Below, piece after piece: positions 29,234-40,337 of a DNA stretch of 64,000 nt. The notes below the pieces were generated by a model. It saw nothing but the letters and a program-made list of their open reading frames with translations, did not search any database and had not been told where the DNA came from. Each line of letters starts with the position of its first letter. Positions within the stretch are counted from its first letter, which is position 1. The stretch comes from Cellulomonas gelida. Lineage in GTDB: Bacteria; Actinomycetota; Actinomycetes; Actinomycetales; Cellulomonadaceae. The stretch covers positions 1 to 64,000 of the forward strand of contig NZ_BJLQ01000019.1 of the NCBI RefSeq assembly GCF_006538725.1, read 5' to 3'. The position numbers and the translations under genes were made by a program.

Positions 29234-30201
29234 GACGCGTCGGGGACGTCCTCGAACGTCGCACCCGGGTTGTGCAGGACGGTCGCGCGATCGAGCGGCC
29301 ACACGAGCACGAACGCCTTGCCGACCACGTTGCCGATCGGGATCGAGCCGCCGCCCGGGTCACCCCGGTGCAGCCGCGAGTCCGACGACGACTGCCGGTT
29401 GTCGCCCATGACCCACAGGCTGTTCGGCGGGACGGTGATGTCGAAGTCCATCTGGCTCGGGATCGCCCCGGCGGCCAGGTACGGCTCGTCGAGCGCGACG
29501 CCGTTGACGGTGACCGGCTCGCCCGGGCCCGCGCACGCGACGCGGTCGCCCGGCAGGCCGATCACGCGCTTCACGAGGTGCTCCCCCGCGTCCTGCGGGT
29601 ACAGGCCGACGAACGTGAAGACGTCGTTCATCGCGCCGCGCCAGCCGGTGGCCTCGACCGGCTTCTGGCCCTCGAGCCAGCCGCCCGGGTCCTTGAAGAC
29701 GACGATGTCGCCGCGCTCGAGGTCGAACGGTCCGGGCGTGAGCTTGCTGACCATGATCCGGTCGTCCTCGACGAGCGTGTCGTGCATCGACGAGCTCGGG
29801 ATGAAGAAGGCCTGGACCAGGAACGTCTTGATGAGCCACGACAGCACCAGCGCGCTCACGAGGATGATCGCCGTCTCGCGCAGGATCGACCCGCCGGCGC
29901 TGCGTCGCGCCGGTCGTCCCCGCTCGGCCAGCCGGCGCTGCGCTCGCGTGGTCGACGAGGCCTCGGCACCCGCCTCGGTGCCGCCCGTGACGCCGTCGCC
30001 GCGCCCGCCCTCGGTGCTGGGTTCCCCGAGCTGGGGATCGGCCGGCCACGCGCCGGCGCTGGTCTCGTGCATGCTGTCCCGCTCCGTCTCGAAGTGCGGG
30101 GGCGATCCCCCTGCCTCGGCGCGCCACGGCCCGCCGCTCGCGCTCGCCGACGCCCCGTTCGCGCCCGCGGGCGCGGGCTCGTCGTCGGCTCGCGAGTTCA
30201 C
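29230..30201 (-). CDS. lepB: Type I signal peptidase
   Basis: 323 residues from GTG at 30201. I chose this over an ATG at 30072 because codons between them keep the high-GC third positions of coding DNA, while sequence further upstream does not. Signal peptidase I removes export signals outside the membrane. A long N-terminal cytoplasmic tail is followed by one membrane segment (AIILVSALVLSWLIKTFLVQAF), the catalytic Ser in PSSSMHDTL and the general-base Lys in HLVKRVIGLPGD, then GDNRQSSSDSR. Both catalytic residues are present. Confidence 0.94.
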   Translation of the reverse strand: MNSRADDEPAPAGANGASASASGGPWRAEAGGSPPHFETERDSMHETSAGAWPADPQLGEPSTEGGRGDGVTGGTEAGAEASSTTRAQRRLAERGRPARRSAGGSILRETAIILVSALVLSWLIKTFLVQAFFIPSSSMHDTLVEDDRIMVSKLTPGPFDLERGDIVVFKDPGGWLEGQKPVEATGWRGAMNDVFTFVGLYPQDAGEHLVKRVIGLPGDRVACAGPGEPVTVNGVALDEPYLAAGAIPSQMDFDITVPPNSLWVMGDNRQSSSDSRLHRGDPGGGSIPIGNVVGKAFVLVWPLDRATVLHNPGATFEDVPDAS

Positions 30202-30252
30202 CGGGTCACTCTCCCACGCTCGGCTGTGCCCGGCGCCCACAGACCGGTACCT

Positions 30253-30293
30253 GAACGCCGGCACCAGAACGCCGACACCCGAACGCCGGCACC
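30253..30293. repeat. 14-base tandem repeat upstream of lepB
   Basis: GAACGCCGGCACC occurs at 30253-30265, 30267-30279 (one mismatch) and 30281-30293 with a 14-base period. It lies 50-90 bases before the chosen lepB start and may affect its promoter or leader. Confidence 0.65.
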
Positions 30294-30356
30294 TGAGCAC
30301 CCGAGGATCGTGCGAGCCCGCCCGCTCGGCCGGGCTGCCTTGCCCGGGTACGCCGC

Positions 30357-30384
30357 AGGGCGGCCACCCGAGAGTGACCGCCCT
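30357..30384 (-). terminator. Hairpin after rplS
   Basis: On the minus strand AGGGCGGTCAC pairs with GTGGCCGCCCT around the 6-base loop TCTCGG (one G-U pair). It is 21 bases past the rplS stop, so lepB likely has its own promoter. Confidence 0.65.
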
Positions 30385-30404
30385 GCGTGCGAGTGCGGGA
30401 GAGC

Positions 30405-30767
30405 TCAGCCCTGAGCGGCCGTGTTCTCGCGCTTCTCCTTGATCTTGGCCTTCTTGCCGCGCAGACCGCGCAGGTAGTAGAGCTTGGCGCGACGGACGTC
30501 ACCGCGGGTGACGACCTCGACCGACTCCAGCGACGGGGTGTGCACGGGGAACGTGCGCTCGACGCCGACCTGGAAGCTGATCTTGCGGACCGTGAAGGTC
30601 TCACGCACGCCGGCGCCCTGGCGGGCGATCACGACGCCCTGGAACGCCTGGATACGGGAGCGGTTGCCCTCCACGACCTTGACGTTGACCTTGACGGTGT
30701 CACCGGGGCGGAAATCGGGGATGTCGGTCCGCAACGAGGCGGCGTCGACCTGGTCCAGCGTCTGCAT
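30405..30767 (-). CDS. rplS: 50S ribosomal protein L19
   Basis: 120 residues from ATG at 30767 ([29 protein letters not shown]). Core L19 motifs are seen in [26 protein letters not shown] and the C-terminal [20 protein letters not shown]. Length is normal. It follows trmD by 200 bases; that gap has no recognised gene or clear leader structure. Confidence 0.98.
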   Translation of the reverse strand: MQTLDQVDAASLRTDIPDFRPGDTVKVNVKVVEGNRSRIQAFQGVVIARQGAGVRETFTVRKISFQVGVERTFPVHTPSLESVEVVTRGDVRRAKLYYLRGLRGKKAKIKEKRENTAAQG

Positions 30768-30968
30768 GGTGTTCTCCTCGTCCTGCCGACGGGTCAGGAA
30801 CGCGAGTCGAGGACGGCACGGCGAGTCACGCGCGAGCACGTCCTGGTGGTCTGGTTCGTGGTGCGTCCGGACCGTGACCCGAGGGCCCGACCGGCGATCG
30901 TCGGCAGTCTCCCCCGTGGCAGAGACGCGACGCGCGCGCACCAGCCGACAAGTCTGCCACACCGGGCG

Positions 30969-31784
30969 TCACGGTCGGTAATCGTCGCCGTCCTGCGCGG
31001 CCGGCCGGCCGGCCGCGGCGTCCGTCGCCGGCCCGTCCGAGCTGCTCGCGCTCTCGGCGAGCACGTCCCGGTCGCGCGCGTCGAGCACGCCCGGGTCGAG
31101 CGCCGACAGCATGTCCGGACGACGAGCGGCGGTCCGCCGCAGCGCCTCGTCGCGCCGCCACCGCGCGATCCGCGCGTGGTGACCCGACAGCAGGACGTCG
31201 GGCACGTCCAGCCCGCGCCAGGACGGCGGCTTGGTGAACACCGGGTACTCGAGCAGCCCGGCCTCGCCGTGCGACTCCTCGACGAGCGACTCCGGGTTGC
31301 CCACGACCCCCGGCAGGAGCCGGGCCACCGCCTCCACGACGACGAGCGCCGCGACCTCGCCGCCGTTCAGCACGTAGTCGCCGAGCGACAGCTCGCTGAC
31401 GCGCACGCCCGCGGCGCGGTAGTGCTCCGCGACGCGCGCGTCGATCCCCTCGTACCGGCCGCACGCGATGACCAGATGGGTCTCGTGGGCGAGCGCGTGG
31501 GCAGTCGGCTGGGCGAAGACCTCGCCGGACGGGGTGGGGAGCAGGAGGTGCGCGTCCGGCGTGAGCACGTCATCGAGGGCCGCGCCCCACACGTCGGGTC
31601 GCATGACCATGCCCGCGCCGCCCCCGAACGGCGTGTCGTCGACCGTGCGGTGCCGGTCGGTCGTCCACTCGCGCAGGTCGTGCACCCGCAGGTCGAGGAT
31701 CCCGGCCTCGTGCGCCTTGCCCACGAGCGAGAGCCGGAGCGGCGCCAGGTAGTCCGGGAAGATCGTCAGGACGTCGATGCGCAC
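30969..31784 (-). CDS. trmD: tRNA (guanine-N1)-methyltransferase
   Basis: 271 residues from GTG at 31784. It methylates G37 of tRNAs with a G at position 36, which prevents frameshifting. The trefoil-knot SAM site is seen in [16 protein letters not shown] and [21 protein letters not shown], and the catalytic-loop segment [14 protein letters not shown] is intact. A 25-residue C-terminal tail extends past the core. It follows rimM by three bases. Confidence 0.97.
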   Translation of the reverse strand: MRIDVLTIFPDYLAPLRLSLVGKAHEAGILDLRVHDLREWTTDRHRTVDDTPFGGGAGMVMRPDVWGAALDDVLTPDAHLLLPTPSGEVFAQPTAHALAHETHLVIACGRYEGIDARVAEHYRAAGVRVSELSLGDYVLNGGEVAALVVVEAVARLLPGVVGNPESLVEESHGEAGLLEYPVFTKPPSWRGLDVPDVLLSGHHARIARWRRDEALRRTAARRPDMLSALDPGVLDARDRDVLAESASSSDGPATDAAAGRPAAQDGDDYRP

Positions 31785-31787
31785 GGC

Positions 31788-32369
31788 TCAGACGCCCTCG
31801 TCGTCGGCGCGGTCGTCGCTCTCGCCGGCCGGGCCCGACGTCTCGTCGGACACGACGAGGTTCGCGGCGTCCGACGCGAGGAGCCCGCCCGGCGGGTCCA
31901 GCACGACGCGACCGCCCGCGACGTCGACGACCGGCACGATCGCCCGGACGAACGGCACCAGGGTCCGCGCGCCGTCCGGCTCGCGCAGCACCAGGACGTC
32001 GTGCGCCGGGAGGTGCTCGAGCCCGACGACCTCGCCGAGCAGCCGACCGTCGACGTGCTCGGCTCGCAGCCCTGCGAGCTCGTGGGGGTACCACGCGTCG
32101 TCGTCGTCGGACGTGTCCTCCTCGGCCAGCAGGGCGACCCCGCGCAGGCCCTCGGCCTCGGTGCGGTCCCGGACCTCGGCGAACGTCACGTACCACCGGC
32201 CCTGCTGGATCCGCGTCGAGGTGACGGTCAGCGAGCCGAGGCCCGCCCGGTCGGTCGCGAGCACCGACCCGGTCGCGAGGCGCTCGTCGGGGGCGTCGGT
32301 GCGCAGGTCCAGCCCGACCTCACCGCGCAGGCCGTGGGCGCGGCCGATGCGCGCCACCGTGAGCAGCAT
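31788..32369 (-). CDS. rimM: 16S rRNA processing protein RimM
   Basis: 193 residues from ATG at 32369 (MLLTVARIGRAHGLRGEVGL). RimM binds the 30S head and S19 during maturation. The N-terminal RimM domain has the conserved HGLRGEV and the barrel segments; the PRC-barrel-like C-terminal half contains VGLEHLPAHDVLVL and ALVPFVRAIVPVVDVAGGRVVLDPP. An acidic tail ends the protein. Confidence 0.96.
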   Translation of the reverse strand: MLLTVARIGRAHGLRGEVGLDLRTDAPDERLATGSVLATDRAGLGSLTVTSTRIQQGRWYVTFAEVRDRTEAEGLRGVALLAEEDTSDDDDAWYPHELAGLRAEHVDGRLLGEVVGLEHLPAHDVLVLREPDGARTLVPFVRAIVPVVDVAGGRVVLDPPGGLLASDAANLVVSDETSGPAGESDDRADDEGV

Positions 32370-32501
32370 GGGAGTCCTCCTCGATTCGTCCGGGTTCGTT
32401 CGCGGGTGTGCCGTCGAGCACGACGAAGGCCCGGCCCCAGAGTAGGGGCCGGGCCTCACGCATCGCGGCGCGCGGCCGCGACGTGCTCGTCTCGCCGAAC
32501 C

Positions 32502-32741
32502 TCAGCGCCGGTCGACGTCGACGACGTCGACGCGCACCGGGCCCTCGGTCGACAGCGCACCGACGACGGTGCGCAGCGCCTTGGCGGTCCGGCCGCTGCG
32601 GCCGATGACCCGCCCGAGGTCCTCGGGGTGGACCCGGACCTCCAGCAGCTCACCGCGGCGCAGCGCGACCGCGCTCACGCGCACGTCGTCCGGGTGGTCG
32701 ACGATGCCGCGCACCAGGTGCTCGAGCGCGTCGGCGAGCAT
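32502..32741 (-). CDS. KH-domain RNA-binding protein (KhpA/YlqC type)
   Basis: 79 residues. A single KH domain with the GRSG version of GxxG in RVIGRSGRTAKALRTVVGAL. Family members bind RNA and in Firmicutes work with KhpB/Jag in cell elongation and post-transcriptional control. Start ATG at 32741 overlaps the rpsP stop by one base. rpsP-khpA-rimM-trmD is the standard order. Confidence 0.95.
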   Translation of the reverse strand: MLADALEHLVRGIVDHPDDVRVSAVALRRGELLEVRVHPEDLGRVIGRSGRTAKALRTVVGALSTEGPVRVDVVDVDRR

Positions 32742-33178
32742 CAGGCCTGCTCGTCCTCGGCGGGAGCCGCGTCCTCGGCCGGGGCCTCGGCGACGGGCTC
32801 GTCAGCCTTCTTCTCCGACGCCTTGGCCTTGACCTTCTCGGCGTCGAGCGCGGCCGCCTCGATCGCGGCCTTCGGGTCGGCCTTGCCGGCCTTGACCCGC
32901 AGCGTGCCCTCGGCGCCCGGCAGGCCCTTGAACTTCTGCCAGTCGCCGGTGACCTTGAGCAGCGCGAGGACCTGCTCGGTCGGCTGCGCGCCGACACCGA
33001 GCCAGTACTGCGCGCGCTCGGAGGAGATCTCGATGAGCGAGGGCTCCTCGGTCGGGTGGTACTTGCCGATCTCCTCGATGACGCGACCGTCACGCTTGGT
33101 GCGCGAGTCCGCGACGACGACACGGTAGTACGGCGCCCGGATCTTGCCGAGACGCTTCAGACGGATCTTGGTGGCCAC
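32741..33178 (-). CDS. rpsP: 30S ribosomal protein S16
   Basis: 145 residues from GTG at 33178 ([29 protein letters not shown]). The S16 core covers about residues 1-85, and a C-terminal extension of about 60 residues rich in Ala, Glu, Lys and Pro follows ([16 protein letters not shown]), as in other actinobacteria. It is the first gene of the rpsP-khpA-rimM-trmD operon. Confidence 0.97.
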   Translation of the reverse strand: MATKIRLKRLGKIRAPYYRVVVADSRTKRDGRVIEEIGKYHPTEEPSLIEISSERAQYWLGVGAQPTEQVLALLKVTGDWQKFKGLPGAEGTLRVKAGKADPKAAIEAAALDAEKVKAKASEKKADEPVAEAPAEDAAPAEDEQA

Positions 33179-33305
33179 GTTGTGGTCTTCTCCTGGAGTT
33201 CAGCTGGGTGCCCCGCCAGCCTGCCCGTGGGGTTGGGCGGCCGGTGACGGCGAAGGACGCGTCGCGGGCAGGTAGAGGGGCTGCACCGACGTGTACAGCC
33301 GACCA

Positions 33306-33815
33306 TCATGCCAGACGTGTGGCGGGGTTCCCAAGCCGCACGCGGTCGACTGCGTACCAGACGAGCGCGATCGCCGCGGTCGCGAACGCCGCGACGAGGA
33401 CCCACCACATCACCTCGCTGATCCACGGCGGCGCGAACGCCGGGCCGAGCAGGACCGAGAGCCCCGAGCGCGCGACGTCGTCGTCACCGCCGTCGGGCAT
33501 CGCGCCGTAGCCCACGAGCGTGCCGAGCCCGAGCACCCACGCCAGCACGCGGTAGCGCGTCGGCGCGTGGCCCACATGCTTGCGCACCCTGCCGAGCCCG
33601 AGGAGCGGCCGAGCCACGACCCACGCCCCCGCGATCGGCAGCACGATCGTGACGGGCCAGTACAGGAGCACGACGAGCACGCCCCAGCCGCCGACGCCGA
33701 ACTTGGCGACCAGCCCGAGCACCACGCCGAGCCAGACGACGACGGCCGCCACGACGTCGGCCCTCGCCAGGCGCTCACGCGCGGGGGCTTCGACGCTCGA
33801 GACCGAGCTGCTCAC
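33306..33815 (-). CDS. Hypothetical four-helix membrane protein
   Basis: 169 residues from a GTG at 33815 (VSSSVSSVEAPARERLARADV). Four hydrophobic stretches, near residues 22-44, 48-68, 90-106 and 135-155, suggest an integral membrane protein with a short cytoplasmic N-terminus. I recognise no family and no catalytic residues. Codon use is like its neighbours. It stands between rpsP and the amidohydrolase, with 127 and 133 bases of unremarkable DNA on either side. Confidence 0.75.
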   Translation of the reverse strand: MSSSVSSVEAPARERLARADVVAAVVVWLGVVLGLVAKFGVGGWGVLVVLLYWPVTIVLPIAGAWVVARPLLGLGRVRKHVGHAPTRYRVLAWVLGLGTLVGYGAMPDGGDDDVARSGLSVLLGPAFAPPWISEVMWWVLVAAFATAAIALVWYAVDRVRLGNPATRLA

Positions 33816-33948
33816 GTGCGACTCCCGTCGGTGGCGGACGACCGCCGCGTGCGGTCGCGCACAGCCAAGCAGCCGCCCACCGCGGTCGGCCAGTGCACCG
33901 AGAGGTCTGTCACCCGTCCGGACGCCCGCTGTCGCCCGCCCGCGCGCG

Positions 33949-35040
33949 TCAGACGTGCCGCGTGCCGCGCAGCACGACCGCTGCGGGCTCGTGCAGCACG
34001 GTCACGTCGCGGCGCGGGTCCCGGTCGTAGACGACCACGTCCGCGCTCGCACCCTCGGCGATCGACTCGGCGCCGAGCCACTCGCGCGTCCGCCAGCTCG
34101 CGGCGGCCACGACGTCGCGCGCGGGGATGCCGGCCGCGACGAGCTCCGCCGCCTCGTCGGCGATCCGGCCGTGCCCGATGGTCCCGCCCGCGTCGGTCCC
34201 GACGAGCACGGGCACGCCGGCGTCGTACAGGTCCCTCACGTGCTGGTGACGCCGCTCGCCCATCGCGCGCATCCGTCGCGCGAACCGGGGGTACCGCGAC
34301 TCGCCCTGGTCGGCGATCGCGCCGAACTGCGCGACCTGCAGCAGCGTCGCGGTCACCGGGATCCCGCGCTCGGCGATGCGCTCGATCTGTGCGGGCGTCG
34401 CACCCGTCGCGTGCTCGAGGCAGTCGATGCCGGCCTCCAGCAGCGGGTCGATCGACTCGGTCGCGAACGTGTGGGCCGTGACCCGGGCGCCCGCGTCGTG
34501 CGCAGCCGCGACCGCGGCGGTCAGCACGTCGTCGGGCCACAGGGGGGTCAGGTCCCCCGCGGGCCCGAGGTCGCGGTCGATCCAGTCGGCGACGAGCTTG
34601 ACCCAGCCGTCGGCCCGCACGGCCTCGTGGTGCACCACACCGGGCAGGTCGTGCACGTCGGCCAGCTCGAGGCCGTAGTGCCGCAGGTAGCGCTTGGGGC
34701 GGGCGAGGTGGTGGCCCGCGCGGATGAGCCGCGGCAGGTCGGCGCGTCCGTGCACCCAGGACGTGTCGGCGGGTGAGCCCGCGTCACGCACGAGCAGCAC
34801 GCCCGAGTCGCGGTCCGCGAGCGCCTGCCGCCCGGCCGTCGCCGCGTCGACCGGCCCGTCGGCCGCGAGACCGATGTGGCAGTGCACGTCGACGAGCCCG
34901 GGCAGCACCCAGCCGCGGATCGTCGTCGCCTGCGCCGCGGGACGCGTCAACGTCAGACGCCCCCCGACCACCCACGCCTCGCCGACCTCACGCTCGTCGT
35001 CGAGCACGACCGTCCCGGCCAGGTGCAGGACGTCGCTCAC
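33949..35040 (-). CDS. Amidohydrolase-superfamily metal-dependent hydrolase
   Basis: 363 residues. The metal ligands of the superfamily are visible: HxH in VDVHCHIG (near residue 52), a Lys in DGWVKLVADW, His in VTAHTFATES and in CLEHATG, and the catalytic Asp in LVGTDAGGT. The C-terminal beta sandwich ends VVVYDRDPRRDVTVLHEPAAVVLRG. Relatives are imidazolonepropionase-like or prolidase-like hydrolases; the substrate cannot be told. It ends the ffh-side gene pair, starting four bases from the ffh stop. Confidence 0.87.
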   Translation of the reverse strand: MSDVLHLAGTVVLDDEREVGEAWVVGGRLTLTRPAAQATTIRGWVLPGLVDVHCHIGLAADGPVDAATAGRQALADRDSGVLLVRDAGSPADTSWVHGRADLPRLIRAGHHLARPKRYLRHYGLELADVHDLPGVVHHEAVRADGWVKLVADWIDRDLGPAGDLTPLWPDDVLTAAVAAAHDAGARVTAHTFATESIDPLLEAGIDCLEHATGATPAQIERIAERGIPVTATLLQVAQFGAIADQGESRYPRFARRMRAMGERRHQHVRDLYDAGVPVLVGTDAGGTIGHGRIADEAAELVAAGIPARDVVAAASWRTREWLGAESIAEGASADVVVYDRDPRRDVTVLHEPAAVVLRGTRHV

Positions 35041-35044
35041 GGCG

Positions 35045-36640
35045 TCAGCGCCCGAGGAACTTCTCGAACCCCGCGGGCAGCTCGAGCGAGGCGGGGTCGG
35101 CCTGCTGCGGAGCCGGCGCGCCGAGCCCGAACGCGGACCCGGCCGGTGCGCTCGGCGCCGGCTTGCCCTCGATCGCCGCGCGCTCCTGCGCCGCTCGCTT
35201 GGCGGGGTTGCCCGACTTGCCGCGCACCTTGCGCTGCGGCACGGCCTTGCCGCGCGCCTTCTTGCCCATCCCCGGCAGGTTGCCCATACCCGGCATGCCG
35301 CCGGGCATCCCGCCCGACTTGGCCATCTGGCGCATCATCTTCTGGGCCGCGTCGAACCGCTCGAGGAGCTGGTTGACGTCGGTCGGCGTGGTGCCGGACC
35401 CCTTCGCGATGCGCGCGCGGCGCGAGCCGTTGATGATCTTCGGGTTGTCGCGCTCGCCGGGGGTCATCGAGTGGATGATCGCCTCGATGCGGTCGACCTC
35501 GCGCTCGTCGAAGTTGTCCAGCGCGTCGCGCATCTGCGCCATGCCCGGGAGCATCCCGAACATCTTCTTGAGCGAGCCCATCTTGCGCAGCTGCTGCATC
35601 TGCTGCTGGAAGTCCGCGAGCGTGAAGCCCTCGCCGCTCGCGAGCTTGCCCGCCATCTGCTCGGCCTGCTCGGCGTCGAACGCCTTCTCGGCCTGCTCGA
35701 TGAGCGTCAGGACGTCGCCCATGTCGAGGATCCGCGACGCCATGCGGTCGGGGTGGAACACCTCGAAGTCGGTGAGCTTCTCGCCGATGCTCGCGTACAG
35801 GATCGGCCGCCCTGTGACGGAGGCGACCGACAGCGCAGCGCCACCGCGCGCGTCGCCGTCGAGCTTCGACAGCACGACACCCGTGAAGCCGACACCGTCC
35901 GCGAAGGCCTGCGCGGTGGTCACCGCGTCCTGGCCGATCATCGCGTCGATCACGAACAGGATCTCGTCGGGCTGCACGGCGTCGCGGATGTCCGCGGCCT
36001 GCTGCATGAGCTCGGCGTCGACACCGAGCCGGCCGGCGGTGTCGACGATCAGCACGTCGTGCTGGCGTGCGCGTGCGGTCTCAAGACCGGCGCGTGCGAC
36101 GGCGACGGGGTCCGCGTCCGCGGGGAGCACGTCGTCGGCGCCCTGGTTACCGGGGTGCGGCGCGAACACCGGCACGCCGGCCCGCTCGCCCACCACCTGC
36201 AGCTGCGTCACGGCGTTCGGACGCTGCAGGTCCGCCGCCACGAGCAGCGGCGTGTGGCCCTCGCCCTTGAGCTGGAGCGCGAGCTTGCCTGCGAGCGTCG
36301 TCTTGCCCGCGCCCTGCAGACCCGCGAGCAGGATCACCGTGGGCGGGTTCTTCGCGAACCGCAGCGTGCGCGTCTCGCCGCCGAGGATCGCCACGAGCTC
36401 CTCGTTGACGATCTTGACGACCTGCTGCGCGGGGTTGAGCGCCTGCGAGACCTCGGCCGAGAGCGAGCGTTCGCGCACCGCGCTCGTGAACTGCCGGACC
36501 ACGGGCACGGCGACGTCCGCGTCGAGCAGGGCCCGGCGGATCTCCCGCACCGTGGCGTCGACGTCCGCCTCGGACAGCCGGCCCTTGGTGCGCAGGTTCT
36601 TGAAGGTCGACGTCAGGCGGTCGGACAGAGTGGCGAACAC
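35045..36640 (-). CDS. ffh: Signal recognition particle GTPase Ffh
   Basis: 531 residues from GTG at 36640 (VFATLSDRLTSTFKNLRTKGRLSEAD). It binds signal peptides and 4.5S RNA and targets ribosomes to FtsY. The NG domain has GLQGAGKTTLAGKLA near residue 105, DTAGRLGVD near 195 and the GDARGGAALS loop. The Met-rich M domain follows from about residue 325 (QQQMQQLRKMGSLKKMFGMLPGMAQM), and a Gly/Lys/Arg-rich tail carries GMGNLPGMGKKARGK. The tail beyond GTTPTDVNQLLERF is longer than in E. coli. Confidence 0.97.
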   Translation of the reverse strand: MFATLSDRLTSTFKNLRTKGRLSEADVDATVREIRRALLDADVAVPVVRQFTSAVRERSLSAEVSQALNPAQQVVKIVNEELVAILGGETRTLRFAKNPPTVILLAGLQGAGKTTLAGKLALQLKGEGHTPLLVAADLQRPNAVTQLQVVGERAGVPVFAPHPGNQGADDVLPADADPVAVARAGLETARARQHDVLIVDTAGRLGVDAELMQQAADIRDAVQPDEILFVIDAMIGQDAVTTAQAFADGVGFTGVVLSKLDGDARGGAALSVASVTGRPILYASIGEKLTDFEVFHPDRMASRILDMGDVLTLIEQAEKAFDAEQAEQMAGKLASGEGFTLADFQQQMQQLRKMGSLKKMFGMLPGMAQMRDALDNFDEREVDRIEAIIHSMTPGERDNPKIINGSRRARIAKGSGTTPTDVNQLLERFDAAQKMMRQMAKSGGMPGGMPGMGNLPGMGKKARGKAVPQRKVRGKSGNPAKRAAQERAAIEGKPAPSAPAGSAFGLGAPAPQQADPASLELPAGFEKFLGR

Positions 36641-36664
36641 GTAGGGCGTCCTCGCGAGAAGGGG

Positions 36665-38485
36665 TCAGGGACGTCCCAGGGTACCTGGGTGACCCGCCGC
36701 GCGACCGCCACCGAGCCGAGCCCGTGCACGGCCGACGAGGTCGTCCACGAGCGTGCCGCGCCACTGGCTCCACGCCGCGGGCCCGGCCGCCACCGCGTCG
36801 GCCTCGGTGAGCACGCGCAGCGCGAGCAGCACGTCCTCGCGGTGGTCGACCGCGTCGAGCAGGCGGTCGGTGGTCGCCGGGTCGTCCGGGTCCGCGCTCG
36901 TCGCGAGCTCGACGAGCAGCAGGTGCTCGCGCACGAGGCGCGTCACGTCGGCCACGACCTCGTCGCGGAACCCCATGCGCTCCACGATCGGCCCCACGAG
37001 CCGGGCGCCCTCGACCGAGTGGTCGCCCGCACCGGCGCGCTTGCCGATGTCGTGCAGCAGGGCCGCGAGCAGCAGCGTCTCGCTCGGGGCGCCCGACGAC
37101 AGCGCGGAGACGTTCGCCGCGGTCTCGACGAGGTGGCGGTCGACCGTGTGCCGGTGCACCGGCGAGCGCTGCGGACGGTTGCGCACGCCCGCCCACTCAG
37201 GGATCCACGTGGTCACGACACCCGCGAGGTCGAGCGCCTCCCAGATCGGCACCTGTGCGTGCCCGGCCGCGAGCAGCTGCAGGAGGTACTGCCGCGCCTG
37301 GCGCGGCCACGGCGTGGGCAGCGCGGGGGTCACGGTCAGGTGCTGCACCGAGACCGGGGAGAGCTGCAGGCCCGTGCGCGCCGCCGTCGCCGCCGTGCGC
37401 AGCGCGAGCAGCGGGTCGTGCTCCGGGGTCGCGTCGACCGCGAGCACGATCTCGTCGCCGTGCTGGACGAGGCCCTCGGCGATCGGGCGCAGGCGCGGCG
37501 GCATGCGGCGACCGCGGACCAGCCGCGGCCCGCGCGCCGGTCGCTCGAGGGCCTGCCGGGCGTTGCGTGCAGTCGTGTCGAGCGCGTACGAGATGATGCG
37601 CGCCGCCTCGGCGACGCTCGCCAGCAGGTCGTCGCGGTCGTCGAAGCCCACGATCGCGGCGACCTCGTCCTGGTCGGCGAGCAGCAGGCGGTTGGTGTGC
37701 CGCCGCGTGGCGACCTGCACCGCGTCCCGCACGTCGAGCAGGTGCGTGTACGCGTGGTCGACCGCACCGTGCGGGCGGTCCGTGAGCCAGGTGGCCGCGA
37801 GCGCCGAGAGCACCACCGCGTCGCGGATCCCGCCGCGCGCCTCCTTGAGCTCGGGCTCGATGAGGTACGCGAGCTCGCCGTGGCGCTCCGCGCGCTGCCG
37901 CGTGGACGCGATCAGCTCGGGCAGCCGGCGACGGGCCGCCGCGCGCCAGTCCTCGAGCAGCGCGGACGTGGCGCGCGCGATCACCACGGGGTCCCCCGCG
38001 ACGTGCTGCAGGTCGAGCAGCCCCACCGCGGCGGGCAGGTCCTTGGACGCGACCTGGCGGCACTGCGCGAGTGAGCGCACCGAGTGGTCGAGGTCCAGGC
38101 CCGCGTCCCAGATCGGGTACCAGAGCTGCTGGGCGAGCGCCGAGAGGTCCTCGGCGGAGCGTCCGCGCCCCTCGTGCACCAGCAGCAGGTCGAGGTCGGA
38201 GACGGGGCTCGCGTCGCCGCGGCCCACCGACCCGACCGCGCCCAGCGCGACGCCCGTCATGTCCTGCCCCGCGGTGGCCTCGTCCCAGAGCTCGACGAGC
38301 CGACGTCGGACGAGTGCGGAGACCTGCCGGCGACGGGCCGTGCCGTCGCTCGTCGTGCCGGTCAGGGAGGTGGCGAGGTCGAGCCGTTCGACGCGCAGGT
38401 CCCGCACCCCAGGGGCGGGGTGCGGGACCTGCGTGTCGTGGGCGTCCCCGGCCGCGCCCCCCACGGGCGGCCGTTCGTGAGACAT
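36665..38485 (-). CDS. glnD: PII nucleotidyltransferase GlnD lacking ACT domains
   Basis: 606 residues. GlnD modifies the PII signal protein GlnK in response to glutamine; actinobacterial GlnD is known to adenylylate its PII. The nucleotidyltransferase motif [19 protein letters not shown] lies near residue 84 and the HD hydrolase motif [15 protein letters not shown] near 480. The protein ends at GHPGTLGRP soon after the HD domain, so the usual two C-terminal ACT domains, the glutamine sensors, are absent. Only 24 bases separate it from ffh, so no broken remainder follows. It is encoded next to glnK and amtB. Confidence 0.93.
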   Translation of the reverse strand: MSHERPPVGGAAGDAHDTQVPHPAPGVRDLRVERLDLATSLTGTTSDGTARRRQVSALVRRRLVELWDEATAGQDMTGVALGAVGSVGRGDASPVSDLDLLLVHEGRGRSAEDLSALAQQLWYPIWDAGLDLDHSVRSLAQCRQVASKDLPAAVGLLDLQHVAGDPVVIARATSALLEDWRAAARRRLPELIASTRQRAERHGELAYLIEPELKEARGGIRDAVVLSALAATWLTDRPHGAVDHAYTHLLDVRDAVQVATRRHTNRLLLADQDEVAAIVGFDDRDDLLASVAEAARIISYALDTTARNARQALERPARGPRLVRGRRMPPRLRPIAEGLVQHGDEIVLAVDATPEHDPLLALRTAATAARTGLQLSPVSVQHLTVTPALPTPWPRQARQYLLQLLAAGHAQVPIWEALDLAGVVTTWIPEWAGVRNRPQRSPVHRHTVDRHLVETAANVSALSSGAPSETLLLAALLHDIGKRAGAGDHSVEGARLVGPIVERMGFRDEVVADVTRLVREHLLLVELATSADPDDPATTDRLLDAVDHREDVLLALRVLTEADAVAAGPAAWSQWRGTLVDDLVGRARARLGGGRAAGHPGTLGRP

Positions 38486-38490
38486 GGTTC

Positions 38491-40139
<1,649 letters not shown>

Positions 40140-40200
40140 GAGTAGCTTCTCCCCTCGCCAGCCCGGGGTGGCTGGTCGCGGACAACGTTCGAGGAGAGGC

Positions 40201-40238
40201 GTTTCACTGAGCGACTGCGCGCGTTTCGGCCAGGTGAC
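40201..40238 (-). promoter_or_regulatory. Predicted GlnR box upstream of amtB-glnK-glnD
   Basis: On the minus strand the sequence reads GTCAC-CTGGCC-GAAAC-GCGCGC-AGTCG-CTCAGT-GAAAC. This is the GlnR pattern GTNAC-N6-GAAAC-N6-GTNAC-N6-GAAAC with exact spacing; three elements are perfect and the second GTNAC is degenerate. GlnR activates amtB operons in actinobacteria under nitrogen limitation. Confidence 0.75.
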
Positions 40239-40255
40239 AACGCGCACGCTCGTGT

Positions 40256-40268
40256 AAACGTTGCGTTT
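40256..40268. promoter_or_regulatory. Palindrome AAACG-TTG-CGTTT upstream of amtB
   Basis: A 5-bp inverted repeat spaced by TTG lies 18 bases further upstream than the GlnR box, between it and ftsY. It may be a separate operator or a promoter element; no regulator is assigned. Confidence 0.4.
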
Positions 40269-40337
40269 CGAGGTGGGCGTTCGTCCGACTCGTTCCCGTG
40301 CGCCCGACGAACGTCCGACCTCGCGCGCCGAGCCGGG

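Noticed and set aside
30768-30968. Riboswitch or small RNA between trmD and rplS
   Set aside because: No recognised structure or motif; only ordinary high-GC intergenic DNA.
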